A stretch of DNA of 12,786 bases from Clostridia bacterium. Its GTDB lineage: Bacteria; Bacillota_A; Clostridia; Oscillospirales; CAG-272. Location of the stretch: positions 1 through 12,786 of the forward strand of contig JAGBGV010000371.1 of NCBI GenBank assembly GCA_017935805.1, given 5' to 3'. The notes beneath the pieces were generated by a model. That model was not told where the DNA came from and made no database searches. It saw only the letters and a list, made by a program, of their open reading frames with translations. The position numbers were made by a program, and so were the translations under genes. How positions within the stretch are numbered: position 1 is the first letter of the stretch; every line of letters starts with the position of its first letter. Below are positions 1 to 8,469 of the stretch, in pieces.

Positions 1-593
1 GATATCATCTCATCGGTGAAGAATCCGCCAAGAACGCCTGCAAAAACAGTTATCAGTCCTTGATACAACCCCATCGGCAATGCGGAGCAAGTTACACCGA
101 TTCCCAATGTTGAGGCAAATATCATTGTAGAGATAAAGTCAAGTATGGATTTCGAGAACAATATCGACGGATCTCCGTTCAGTCCATCCTGCATTGCGCC
201 AACGATTGCCATTGCACCCACAGATGTGACGAGGGTTGCCGTGACAAATCCCTCAGTAAAACGTGAGCTTCCCTGAAACAGCTTGAATTTCTTCAGTCGG
301 TCACCTATGCTCTCGAGCCGTTCTTCTATTCTGAGCAGCTCACCCACGAGAGTTCCGAGCACAAGTGAAACTATCATCAGCATAATTCCGTTCGTAGATA
401 GTTGACCGTCTTCACCGATAACCAGCATCTCGGACATAGTGCTTCCGATGCCTATAAACATCGCCGCAATACCAAGTGCCTTCATCACCGATTCCTGCAA
501 TCTCTCGGACAAGCCTTTTTTAAGCAGAATTCCTATAAGGCTGCCGACGATTACTGCCGCTACGTTGACTATCGTTCCAATTCCGGGCATCAT
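1..593 (-). CDS. DUF554 family integral membrane protein (C-terminus cut off by window edge)
   Basis: This is the N-terminal 197 residues of a multi-pass membrane protein of the DUF554 (YdfK/YqgA-like) family; its function is not established. The sequence shows a hydrophobic N-terminus with a GTIVN start, a short charged stretch (about residues 86-105, rich in Glu, Arg and Lys), and then the family's most conserved block, GFVTATLVTSVGAMAIVG followed by QDGLNGD and FASTLGIGV (about residues 115-167). Members are usually around 230 residues, so roughly 35 are missing. Two adjacent ATG codons (593 and 590) are possible starts; AGAAGGAAG at 598-606 lies at workable distance from both. The gene begins 20 bases after the polC stop, with its ribosome binding site in that gap, so it is probably cotranscribed with polC. 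The family call is confident; transporter or other roles would be guesswork. Confidence 0.88.
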   Translation of the reverse strand, partial: MMPGIGTIVNVAAVIVGSLIGILLKKGLSERLQESVMKALGIAAMFIGIGSTMSEMLVIGEDGQLSTNGIMLMIVSLVLGTLVGELLRIEERLESIGDRLKKFKLFQGSSRFTEGFVTATLVTSVGAMAIVGAMQDGLNGDPSILFSKSILDFISTMIFASTLGIGVTCSALPMGLYQGLITVFAGVLGGFFTDEMI

Positions 594-613
594 TACACTT
601 CCTTCTGTTTTAA

Positions 614-3600
614 TTACCCAAACATCGACATCTGGTTGGTCTTTGACATACCCTTCAGCGCGCCGTTCTTTTCAAGGAGCTCAAGCACGCTCTTTGAAAC
701 CTTTGCACGGTTGCGAAGCTCATCTATTGAGTAGATGTCGCCGCTTTTCATTGCATTCATAATGTTTTCAGCCGCAGTTCCTCCAAGTCCGGGGAGTGAG
801 GAGAATGGCAGACGGATCTTTCCGTTTTCCGGCAGATATTTTGTAGCGTGAGACTTATGAATATCCACGGGAAGGAAATCGTAACCTCTCTGGAAGCATT
901 CGTTAACGAGCATAAGCGCATCTGCCACGTCAGCTTCTTTTGCGGAGATCTCATTTCTGCGCTTGTTAAGGTCTGTCAGCACATTTTTCACGTGTTCTTT
1001 TCCGCCCATAACGATCTCACCGTCAAATCCGTCCGGAGCTGCAGTAAAGTATGCCGCGTAGAACTCAACGGGGTAGTATATCTTATACCACATAAGGCGT
1101 ATAGCGTCGATAACATACGCTGCCGCATGAGCCTTCGGGAACATGTAGCGGATCTTCTGCAGTGAGTCGATATACCAATCGGGAACATTATGCGCCCGCA
1201 TCTCGTCCTGCATATCCTGTGGGATGATAACACCTTTTTTGTTCTTGCGGACAAATTCCATGATCTTGAACGACAGGGATTTGTCCATACCGTATTTGTG
1301 GATCAGCGTCATCATAATGTCATCTCGACATCCGATAACGTCGGAAATGGTGCAAGTACCTGAACTGATAAGCTCATCTGCATTGCCAAGCCAACAACCG
1401 GTACCGTGTGTCAGACCTGATATCTGAAGAAGGTCGGTAAAGTTTTTCGGCTGAGCGGAGATAAGCACTCCACGGATGAATCGCGTACCCATCTCTGGCA
1501 AACCAAGAGTAGCTGTCTTCGAGTCGATCTGCTCTGGAGTTACGCCAATTGGATCAGTTGAGGTAAAGCTCTCATACACCTTCGGATCACTCATCGGAAC
1601 ATCAAGCACACTGTAACCGGAGTACTCCTCCAATCGCTTGTACTTGGTGGGAATATCGTGTCCTAGAATATCCAGCTTCAAAATTGTATCGTGGAGATAT
1701 TTGAACTCGAAGTGAGTTGTTATGATATCTGAATTCGGGTCGTCTGCGGGATGCTGTACCGGGGAGAAATCGTATATCTCATATTCCTCCGGAACAACGA
1801 TGATACCTCCGGGGTGCTGACCTGTGGTTCGCTTTGTTCCCACACATCCGGAGATCAGTCTGTCAACTTCTGCGCGGTTTACAGAGATACCCTTATCCTC
1901 AAGGAAGTGAGCAATAAATCCGTAAGCAGTCTTATCTGCAAGAGTACCGATAGTACCTGCCTTGAACGCCTTACCTGCGCCAAAAAGCACTTCTGTAAAC
2001 TTGTGAGCATCGCCCTGTACGTCCCCAGAGAAGTTAAGGTCGATGTCAGGCGTCTTGTCTCCCTTGAATCCAAGGAATGTTTCAAAGGGGATATCGTGAC
2101 CGTCACGTTCAAGGTCAGCACCACACTCGGGGCACTTTTTAGCAGGCAAGTCAAAGCCGGAACCAACTTCACCGTGTGTAAAGAACTCGGTCCACTGACA
2201 CTTCGGACATCTGTAGTGAGGCGGCAAAGGATTGACCTTGGTAATTCCCGCCATGGTTGCTGCAAAGGATGATCCAACGGAGCCGCGGGAACCAACCTGA
2301 TATCCCTTGGACTCGCTGTTCTCAACAAGCTTACGGGCGATTATGTACATAATAGCAAAGCCGTTCTGAATGATGGATGTAAGCTCTCTTTCAAGACGCG
2401 CTGACACCACCTCGGGGAGTGGATCGCCGTAAAGCTCCTTCGCGAGATTCCAGCATTTTTCCGTAAGCTCTTCCTCTGCACCCTCGATATGCGGCGGATA
2501 GTTGCCGTGAGGAATCGGACGGGTTGGCTCGATCATATCAGCGATCTTGTTCGGATTGGTTATTACTACTTCCCTCGCAACGTCCTCGCCAAGATATGCA
2601 AATTCCTCAAGCATTTCTTCAGTTGTTCTGAAGTACAGCTTTGTTTCACGGTCGGCATCCTTAAATCCGAGACCGGACAAAATTATTCTGCGGTAGATCT
2701 CGTCCTCGGGATTCTTATAGTGAACATCGCAGGTAGCGCAAACCGGCCGTCCTGCTTTACGTCCAATCTCAATTATCCTGCGGTTGAAGTTGCGTAGTGC
2801 CTCCTCATCGGGAACAGTTCCTTCAAGGATCATGAATTCGTTGTTGGATATAGGCTGTATCTCAAGATAGTCGTAAAACTTGGCTATCTCAACAAGCTCA
2901 GATTCAGGCTTACCTTCCATCATCGCACGGAAAAGCTCATCCGCCTCACAAGCGGAACCCAGAATCAGTCCCTCTCGGAGTTCCTCAAGTCTTGTTCTCG
3001 GGATACGGGGATTGCGATGATAATACTTCAGGTTTGATTCGGACACCAATCTGAACAGATTCCTCATACCTGTCTGGTTCTTTACGAGAATTATCTGATG
3101 GTATGGCTTAAGCTTCAGAGGATCCGCCTTCTCCGCCATTAAGAAATTCATTCGGGAGATCGTGTCGATGCCCTCTTCAACAAGTCTGTCAGTCATGCAA
3201 GTGAAGATCGCCGCAAGCATTTCTGCGTCATCCGAAGCTCTGTGGTGATTGAACGCGCCAAGCTTATAGAATTTGGCAAGAGTGTCAAGCTTATGGTTCT
3301 TCAGATTCGGATTCATGTATCTGGACATTGCCACGGTGTCAAGATAAGGATTCTCAAAAGGAAGTCCGCTTTCCTCAGCCGCCTGACGGATAAATCCCGT
3401 GTCAAAGGACGCATTATGATCAACAAGCATTCTGTCGCCGATGAATTTGAAGAAATCCACAAGCACTTCCTTCACCGGCGGAGCATCAGCTACCATCTCG
3501 TCGGTAATACCTGTGAGCTCAACGATATTAGCGGGAATCGGCACACCCGGGTTAACAAATGAGTTGAATTTGTCAATGATCTTGCCGCGCTTTACAATAA

Positions 3601-5047
3601 CCGCACCTATTTCCGTGATCTTACAGGTAGCGGCTGACAAGCCTGTAGTCTCAATATCGAACACCGCAAATTCATCATTGAATGATATATCATCCCCCTT
3701 GTACGCCGCCCGGGAGGTGTCGTCAACATAGTACGCTTCAAGACCGTAAATAACCTTGATCTCATCCTTCAGCGAGTCAGCGGTCAGCATTGCAACCGGG
3801 AAGCTCTGAAGATTGCCGTGGTCAGTGATCGCCACAGCCTTGTGACCCCACTTGTGTGCAGTCTTTACTATGTCATCAGCCTTAGTCGTAGCGTCCATCG
3901 CAGACATAAGGGTGTGCAGATGCAGCTCTACTCGCTTCTCGGGTGCATTGTCCATTCGCTCTACAGTCTTGATCTGCATAATGTCCGTGTACTGCATATA
4001 CAGATCGTTGTCGAATGTGTCGCGTTTGATCGTTCCGCGGATAGCATATGCCTTGCCCTTGCCGAAAAGTGCCTCAGTCTCAAGCACACTCTCAGCGGGA
4101 ACAGTCATTTTTATGTAAATAGACGCATCTCGGTCAGTTGCCGCAACTGTGAACATGACTTTGTCACCGCGTCTTGTTTCCTTCTGCTGTATGTCAAACA
4201 CCTGACAGAGAATGATTACATTCTTGCCTGTGCTCTTTATCTGTCGGAGAGGTGTCACGTTGTCGATCTCAAACACTTCACCGAAAACAAGCTCGGGAGA
4301 TGAAAAATCAAAGGTGATCTTTCCGCATTTCAGTCTTGTATCGCCAACCTTTTCTGCCTCGCCATCTCCGCCAAAGAGAGATGCAACTCTCGGCAGTGCC
4401 GGCTTTGCTTCTTCTTCAGCATGAGCAGGTGCAGATGCCGCTCTCGCCGCTTCAGCCATAAGCCGTTCATGCTCAACAACAATATTTTCCGATGCGCTGT
4501 TAAGACGTGCAAGCTGTTCTGCCATAAATTCAGCATACTGTGCGTCCGCATCTGCGCTTCTCTTTATCTCGATCTTGTATTCAAGTCCAAACTCGCTTCC
4601 GATTATCCCCTCGGATACACGGGCAGTTTTAGCAAGGTCAAGGAGAGTTATTGCGCCCTCTGAGAAAGGAATATACACAGTAATAGTGTCTCCGACCTGC
4701 TTTGCATCAAACTTGCCGAAGAATCCGTTAGCCACGATGCCGAGCCTTGCGACTTCGATAAATATCTCGCTTAGATAATCCGTTGTAAAAAGCTCTGCGG
4801 GGTAATGAGTGAGAATCCTTACCTGTGAAAGCTCATATGCCGCCCTTATCTTTGCCTCGAGAGCGTAGATGTCCTTCTTTTTGTACAGCCGCGGCAAGGT
4901 ACAGTTCACCTCGGCAATACGCTGCTCACGGCTGATCTTCAGTTTTATATCTGTTGCGTCTTTGAATATTTCCCGTTCAATGCCATTCAGCTCGTCCACT
5001 ACCTTTTTGAAGGTGTCGGACAGTGTACGGCTATTATTCTCTGCCAT
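614..5047 (-). CDS. polC: DNA polymerase III alpha subunit, PolC type (Gram-positive replicase)
   Basis: This is the replicative DNA polymerase of low-GC Gram-positives, carrying polymerase and 3'-5' proofreading activities on one chain. At 1477 residues it is slightly longer than the 1437 of B. subtilis. In order: N-terminal domain (about 1-170); an Ala/Glu-rich linker (about 171-235); an OB-fold region (about 250-360); a PHP domain split by the exonuclease, with HLH at 376-378, TDH at 408-410 and DVH at 774-776; a DEDDh exonuclease with D464, E466, D549, H602 and D607; a zinc knuckle CPKC (947-950) and CPEC (972-975); the catalytic triad D1001, D1003 and D1126 (122-125 residues apart, as in other PolC); a helix-hairpin-helix at about 1418-1429; and a C-terminal clamp-binding QMSMF (1472-1476). 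All proofreading and polymerase acids are present. The start is fixed by GGAGG at 5055-5059, 7 bases upstream, and lies 17 bases after the ispG stop. Confidence 0.98.
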   Translation of the reverse strand: MAENNSRTLSDTFKKVVDELNGIEREIFKDATDIKLKISREQRIAEVNCTLPRLYKKKDIYALEAKIRAAYELSQVRILTHYPAELFTTDYLSEIFIEVARLGIVANGFFGKFDAKQVGDTITVYIPFSEGAITLLDLAKTARVSEGIIGSEFGLEYKIEIKRSADADAQYAEFMAEQLARLNSASENIVVEHERLMAEAARAASAPAHAEEEAKPALPRVASLFGGDGEAEKVGDTRLKCGKITFDFSSPELVFGEVFEIDNVTPLRQIKSTGKNVIILCQVFDIQQKETRRGDKVMFTVAATDRDASIYIKMTVPAESVLETEALFGKGKAYAIRGTIKRDTFDNDLYMQYTDIMQIKTVERMDNAPEKRVELHLHTLMSAMDATTKADDIVKTAHKWGHKAVAITDHGNLQSFPVAMLTADSLKDEIKVIYGLEAYYVDDTSRAAYKGDDISFNDEFAVFDIETTGLSAATCKITEIGAVIVKRGKIIDKFNSFVNPGVPIPANIVELTGITDEMVADAPPVKEVLVDFFKFIGDRMLVDHNASFDTGFIRQAAEESGLPFENPYLDTVAMSRYMNPNLKNHKLDTLAKFYKLGAFNHHRASDDAEMLAAIFTCMTDRLVEEGIDTISRMNFLMAEKADPLKLKPYHQIILVKNQTGMRNLFRLVSESNLKYYHRNPRIPRTRLEELREGLILGSACEADELFRAMMEGKPESELVEIAKFYDYLEIQPISNNEFMILEGTVPDEEALRNFNRRIIEIGRKAGRPVCATCDVHYKNPEDEIYRRIILSGLGFKDADRETKLYFRTTEEMLEEFAYLGEDVAREVVITNPNKIADMIEPTRPIPHGNYPPHIEGAEEELTEKCWNLAKELYGDPLPEVVSARLERELTSIIQNGFAIMYIIARKLVENSESKGYQVGSRGSVGSSFAATMAGITKVNPLPPHYRCPKCQWTEFFTHGEVGSGFDLPAKKCPECGADLERDGHDIPFETFLGFKGDKTPDIDLNFSGDVQGDAHKFTEVLFGAGKAFKAGTIGTLADKTAYGFIAHFLEDKGISVNRAEVDRLISGCVGTKRTTGQHPGGIIVVPEEYEIYDFSPVQHPADDPNSDIITTHFEFKYLHDTILKLDILGHDIPTKYKRLEEYSGYSVLDVPMSDPKVYESFTSTDPIGVTPEQIDSKTATLGLPEMGTRFIRGVLISAQPKNFTDLLQISGLTHGTGCWLGNADELISSGTCTISDVIGCRDDIMMTLIHKYGMDKSLSFKIMEFVRKNKKGVIIPQDMQDEMRAHNVPDWYIDSLQKIRYMFPKAHAAAYVIDAIRLMWYKIYYPVEFYAAYFTAAPDGFDGEIVMGGKEHVKNVLTDLNKRRNEISAKEADVADALMLVNECFQRGYDFLPVDIHKSHATKYLPENGKIRLPFSSLPGLGGTAAENIMNAMKSGDIYSIDELRNRAKVSKSVLELLEKNGALKGMSKTNQMSMFG

Positions 5048-5064
5048 GGAGATTCCTCCGATTA

Positions 5065-6138
5065 TTATTCATCAATTGCTTTTCTTGTCTCTTCTATCAG
5101 AAAATCTACCGCACGGTCCTCTTCTACCTTGAACTGCGGTACACCATTTTTGAAGTATAGCACAAATCCGTCGCCGCCGGCAATTCCGAAATCCGCTTCT
5201 CTTGCTTCACCCGGACCGTTTACAGCGCATCCCATTATAGCCACCTTCAGCGTTTTTCCCTTTGTGTCAATATCAGAAATAGCTCTCTTATATTTTCCGC
5301 CTATCGAGATAAGGTCGATCTTTGTTCTGCCGCATGTTGGGCATGAGATCACGTTGATACCTCCGCCTCGATTAAGTCCAAGGGCAGAGAGTATTTCCCG
5401 TGCAGCTTTTACCTCGTCTACAGGGTCGGCAGTCAAGGATACACGGATAGTGTCACCTATGCCATCAAGAAGAAGTGAGCCGATACCAATTGAGCTTTTA
5501 ACAAGACCGGAATACCCGTCACCCGCCTCTGTTACACCCAAATGTATGGGATAGTCGCTCTGTTCACTGACGATTCTTGCCGCACGGGTCATTTCGTCCA
5601 CAGTTGAAGATTTGATCGAGATAACCACGTCGGAAAAACCGCAAGATTCAAGAACATCCGCCTCATTCAAAGCTGATTCAGCGAGAGCCTCAGCAGTGGG
5701 AGCACCGTACTTTTCCAGTATAGCCTTGTCAAGTGAACCGCCGTTTACACCGATTCTTATAGGCAGACCGGCAGACTTGCAGGCATTGGCTACCTCAGCA
5801 ACCTTCCAGCGCTCACCGATGTTGCCGGGGTTGATACGGATCTTGTCCGCACCCATTTTCACAGACTCGAGTGCTATCCTGTAGTCAAAATGAATATCAG
5901 CTACAAGAGGGCATTTTACGTCCTGTTCCTTAGCAAATCTGAACACCCTCGCACATTCTACAGTCGGTATCGCAAGGCGCACAATGTCACACTTCGCCAT
6001 CTCCAGACGCTTGATCTGTCCTACAGATGCCGCAAAATTCTCCGCAGGAACATTTGTCATGGACTGCACCGTAATCGGACTTCCACCGCCCAGCATCAGC
6101 TTTCCGACACTAACTGTTCTTGTAATCTTTCGTTTCAT
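5065..6138 (-). CDS. ispG: 4-hydroxy-3-methylbut-2-enyl diphosphate synthase (MEP pathway, 4Fe-4S)
   Basis: IspG (GcpE) reductively opens 2-C-methylerythritol 2,4-cyclodiphosphate to HMBPP, the penultimate step of the MEP pathway, in the cytosol. At 357 residues it has the usual short bacterial length. An N-terminal TIM-barrel half carries the phosphate- and substrate-binding stretches VQSMTN (24-29), ADIHFDY (80-86) and RINPGNIG (101-108). The C-terminal iron-sulfur half holds the three cluster cysteines C266, C269 (CPTCGR) and C304 (GCAVNGPGEA), with the cluster-ligand/catalytic Glu at 311. All key residues are intact. GAGAGGAAT at 6145-6153 places AGGA 8 bases before the ATG. The gene is separated from rseP by 66 bases that contain a terminator-like hairpin, and polC follows after 17 bases. 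It shares the operon with dxr, an earlier step of the same pathway, and takes the position held by proS in B. subtilis. Confidence 0.98.
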   Translation of the reverse strand: MKRKITRTVSVGKLMLGGGSPITVQSMTNVPAENFAASVGQIKRLEMAKCDIVRLAIPTVECARVFRFAKEQDVKCPLVADIHFDYRIALESVKMGADKIRINPGNIGERWKVAEVANACKSAGLPIRIGVNGGSLDKAILEKYGAPTAEALAESALNEADVLESCGFSDVVISIKSSTVDEMTRAARIVSEQSDYPIHLGVTEAGDGYSGLVKSSIGIGSLLLDGIGDTIRVSLTADPVDEVKAAREILSALGLNRGGGINVISCPTCGRTKIDLISIGGKYKRAISDIDTKGKTLKVAIMGCAVNGPGEAREADFGIAGGDGFVLYFKNGVPQFKVEEDRAVDFLIEETRKAIDE

Positions 6139-6172
6139 TTATGTATTCCTCTCGTGTTAATAAAACGGCAAA

Positions 6173-6199
6173 AGCCTACCGAGTTTTTCTCGGTAAGCT
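6173..6199 (-). terminator. Terminator-like hairpin between rseP and ispG
   Basis: Read as minus-strand RNA, an 11-bp stem (AGCUUACCGAG with CUCGGUAGGCU) closes on an AAAAA loop. One pair is a U-G wobble that would be a C-A mismatch on the plus strand, so the structure is better in the sense RNA. It is followed by UUUGCCGUUUU, an interrupted U-tract, so termination is probably partial. No promoter is evident in the 34 bases between it and the ispG start. A leaky terminator, attenuator or RNA-processing/stability element are all possible. Confidence 0.55.
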
Positions 6200-6204
6200 A
6201 TCCT

Positions 6205-7254
6205 CTAAAACAGGCCTATCACGTCTTTTACCGCGATAACGACCATTAATATCATAAGAAGTACAAGTCCCGCAAAGTGGATGTATCCTTCAATCTCACG
6301 CTTCACCGGCTTGCGGCATATGAGCTCGATAAACTGGAACAGCAATCTGCCTCCGTCAAGCGCAGGAAGCGGCAGAAGATTCATAACACCAAGGTTCATG
6401 CTGATAACCACTGCCAAGTACACAAGATCAGAAAAGCCTTGCTTTGCCGCCTCGCCAAGTGCCTGAGTGACACCGATCGGACCCGAAATGCTTTCCATAC
6501 CGTATCGACCTCTCACCAAGTCGACGAGAGATTCCCAAATCATCTTTATAGTGGAGGTAGAACGGAAAAAGCCGTGCTTTATTACATTTCCGAAGGATTT
6601 CTCCTCATAGCCCACTTGGAAGTCGATAGTTCCGAAGGTAGTGCCCTGCTCCTCAAATGTGGGGAACACAACATCCTCGAGGGTTATCTTCTCTCCGTTG
6701 CGAATTACGGTAATATCAAGAGGCTCAATACCCTTACGCATGATCTCGTAAAAAGTCTCGTTTGCTATGTGCACTCTTGTGCCTTCAACGGCGTAGAACT
6801 CATCCCCCACACGAAGTCCGCCCTCGTATGCGTAGTTGACACCGTTGTCTCCCGTGGGAAGTCTTGTTATCTTGTTCGAGCGAAGGCTCTCCTGGGAAGC
6901 AACAAGTATTACCATAACGAGGATGCCGATCACTAAATTCATAAGCGCGCCGGCAGATGTAATGATTATTCTCTTCCACACAGCTTTCTTATGAAATGCG
7001 TTCTCGTCATCCGACTCCGTATCTTCTCCTTCCATGGAGACAAAGCCACCAATGGGAAACAGGCGGAGTGAATATGCGATATTCGTCTTTTTGGAAACCT
7101 TCGTAAAGAGCTTTGGTCCCATACCGATGGCAAACTCATGAATGGTAACACCAAATCTTCTTGCCGCCAGATAGTGACCGAACTCATGTATGAAGATCAA
7201 AAATCCGAAGATAAGTAATGCTAAAATTACAGTCCAAAGGTTGATAGTAATCAC
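6205..7254 (-). CDS. rseP: RseP/RasP-type site-2 protease, intramembrane zinc metalloprotease
   Basis: This membrane-embedded M50 metalloprotease makes the second cut in anti-sigma factors and clears membrane-spanning peptides (known for E. coli RseP and B. subtilis RasP). It has 349 residues. The first membrane segment carries the zinc site HEFGH (23-27); a second hydrophobic segment lies at about 95-120; one PDZ domain spans about 125-200 (GGLRVGD at 145-151); the third zinc ligand lies in NLLPLPALDGG (292-302); a last membrane segment ends the protein at about 323-345. The start is GTG at 7254: no ATG lies near enough, and the family places HExxH 20-25 residues from the N-terminus. The only Shine-Dalgarno-like stretch, AAAGGG, sits just one base before this GTG. 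The start lies 5 bases after the dxr stop, which suggests translational coupling. Substrates cannot be told from this window. Confidence 0.96.
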   Translation of the reverse strand: MITINLWTVILALLIFGFLIFIHEFGHYLAARRFGVTIHEFAIGMGPKLFTKVSKKTNIAYSLRLFPIGGFVSMEGEDTESDDENAFHKKAVWKRIIITSAGALMNLVIGILVMVILVASQESLRSNKITRLPTGDNGVNYAYEGGLRVGDEFYAVEGTRVHIANETFYEIMRKGIEPLDITVIRNGEKITLEDVVFPTFEEQGTTFGTIDFQVGYEEKSFGNVIKHGFFRSTSTIKMIWESLVDLVRGRYGMESISGPIGVTQALGEAAKQGFSDLVYLAVVISMNLGVMNLLPLPALDGGRLLFQFIELICRKPVKREIEGYIHFAGLVLLMILMVVIAVKDVIGLF

Positions 7255-7255
7255 A

Positions 7256-7261
7256 CCCTTT
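7256..7261 (-). promoter_or_regulatory. Badly spaced Shine-Dalgarno-like site for rseP
   Basis: AAAGGG overlaps the dxr stop codon and ends one base before the GTG taken as the rseP start; 5-9 bases is the usual spacing. Initiation may therefore depend on ribosomes finishing dxr, or may use the following ATT codon at 7251, which would be rare. This site is weak evidence for the start, whereas the position of the HExxH motif is strong evidence. Confidence 0.4.
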
Positions 7262-8456
7262 ACACGATTTTTTCAATTTGTGTCAGGCAAGCCTCTCTCG
7301 CTTCACGGTCAGCCTCACGCAGCTGCTCCTCATTTTCACCGCCGTATACGGCAATGACACCAAGTGTCTCGCGAACAACGGAAGCAATGTCGTTAAAGCC
7401 GATCTTATCATTGAGAAATGCTTCAACCGCAACTTCATCAGCTGCAATAAGCGATGTCGGTACTGTGCCGCCATGTCTGATCGCCTCTCTCGCAACATCA
7501 AGCAGAGGGAATGCATCAGTGTCAGGCTTCTCAAAAGTCAGCTTGAATATTTCAGTCAAGTCAAGTGAGTCATGATCCACCTTCGTAGAGTGAGGAGCAG
7601 TTGCCGCATATCTTATGCAATCACGCATATCCGGACGCCCCATCTGCGCCATGAAAGTATTATCATTATATTCTATCATTGAGTGGATTATACTCTGGCG
7701 ATGAACTACAACGTCAACTTGCTCTTCGGGTTTTCCGAAAAGTCGCACCGCCTCGATGATCTCAAAGCCCTTGTTCATGAGTGTTGCTGAGTCCACTGTG
7801 ATCTTCTTGCCCATTTTCCATGTGGGATGTGCAAGCGCCTCGCGGGCTGTGACGTTTTTTAGTTCAGCTCCGGTTCTGCCGAAAAACGGTCCGCCGGATG
7901 CAGTCAGTATTATACGCTTTACATCGTCAGGAGCCTTTCCCTCCATGCAGCGGTAAATTGCGCTGTGCTCGCTGTCAACAAGGATCATTTCACCGCCCAC
8001 TGAGTTCATAAGATCAAAGATCATGTCTCCGGCGGAAATTATGGCTTCCTTATTCGCCATACCTACTCGCTTACCCGACCTTGCCGCTGCAAGTGCATAA
8101 CCGAGTCCGGCGAGCCCCGCAACAGAGTGGAAGATCATGTCGGCATCCGTATGCTCTATTGCGTCATATACCTCATCGTTTTTATAGATTATCTCAGGAA
8201 TAGCGATCTCGCCAATCAGCTCAAGCTCATTTTTCAGCCGCTTTGCCGCCGCTATACTACCTACTGCTACAGTTTTCGGTGAAAATTCCTTGATTTGCTC
8301 ACAAAGCAACGATGTGTTCTCGCCTGCTGTGAGCATATCTACTGCAAGTCCCAATTCCCGAATTACGTCAAGAGTCTGGGTACCCACAGAGCCTGTCGAG
8401 CCAAGTACAACAGCACTCCTCGGGGTGAAATCTTTTCTTGGATTCAGATTAATCAT
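7260..8456 (-). CDS. dxr: 1-deoxy-D-xylulose 5-phosphate reductoisomerase (MEP pathway)
   Basis: Dxr converts DXP to 2-C-methyl-D-erythritol 4-phosphate using NADPH and a divalent metal, the first committed step to IPP and DMAPP, in the cytosol. Its 398 residues match the family. The NADPH-binding loop GSTGSVG is at 19-25; metal ligands are D161, E163 (VDSEHS) and E232; substrate-site residues include S187 (ASGGPF), H210, W213 (HPTWKMG), N228 and K229. Two usually well-conserved spots differ: VAGLAGL (112-118) where VGAAGL is common, and IAADE (337-341) where NAANE is common. The catalytic set is complete, so activity is expected. The start at ATG 8456 has only a weak GGTGA (8461-8465) 4 bases upstream and lies 13 bases after the cdsA stop. 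The end is nearly joined to rseP. Confidence 0.98.
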   Translation of the reverse strand: MINLNPRKDFTPRSAVVLGSTGSVGTQTLDVIRELGLAVDMLTAGENTSLLCEQIKEFSPKTVAVGSIAAAKRLKNELELIGEIAIPEIIYKNDEVYDAIEHTDADMIFHSVAGLAGLGYALAAARSGKRVGMANKEAIISAGDMIFDLMNSVGGEMILVDSEHSAIYRCMEGKAPDDVKRIILTASGGPFFGRTGAELKNVTAREALAHPTWKMGKKITVDSATLMNKGFEIIEAVRLFGKPEEQVDVVVHRQSIIHSMIEYNDNTFMAQMGRPDMRDCIRYAATAPHSTKVDHDSLDLTEIFKLTFEKPDTDAFPLLDVAREAIRHGGTVPTSLIAADEVAVEAFLNDKIGFNDIASVVRETLGVIAVYGGENEEQLREADREAREACLTQIEKIV

Positions 8457-8469
8457 CAGTTCACCGTTA

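Noticed and set aside
402..762. Two overlapping plus-strand frames across the polC/DUF554 junction
   Set aside because: They are antisense to two well-supported coding regions, and their translations look like reverse-frame shadows with no family resemblance.
1751..2272. Plus-strand open frame of 173 codons within polC
   Set aside because: It lies wholly inside the intact catalytic region of PolC. Its translation has no recognisable domain, and no promoter or ribosome binding site was seen.
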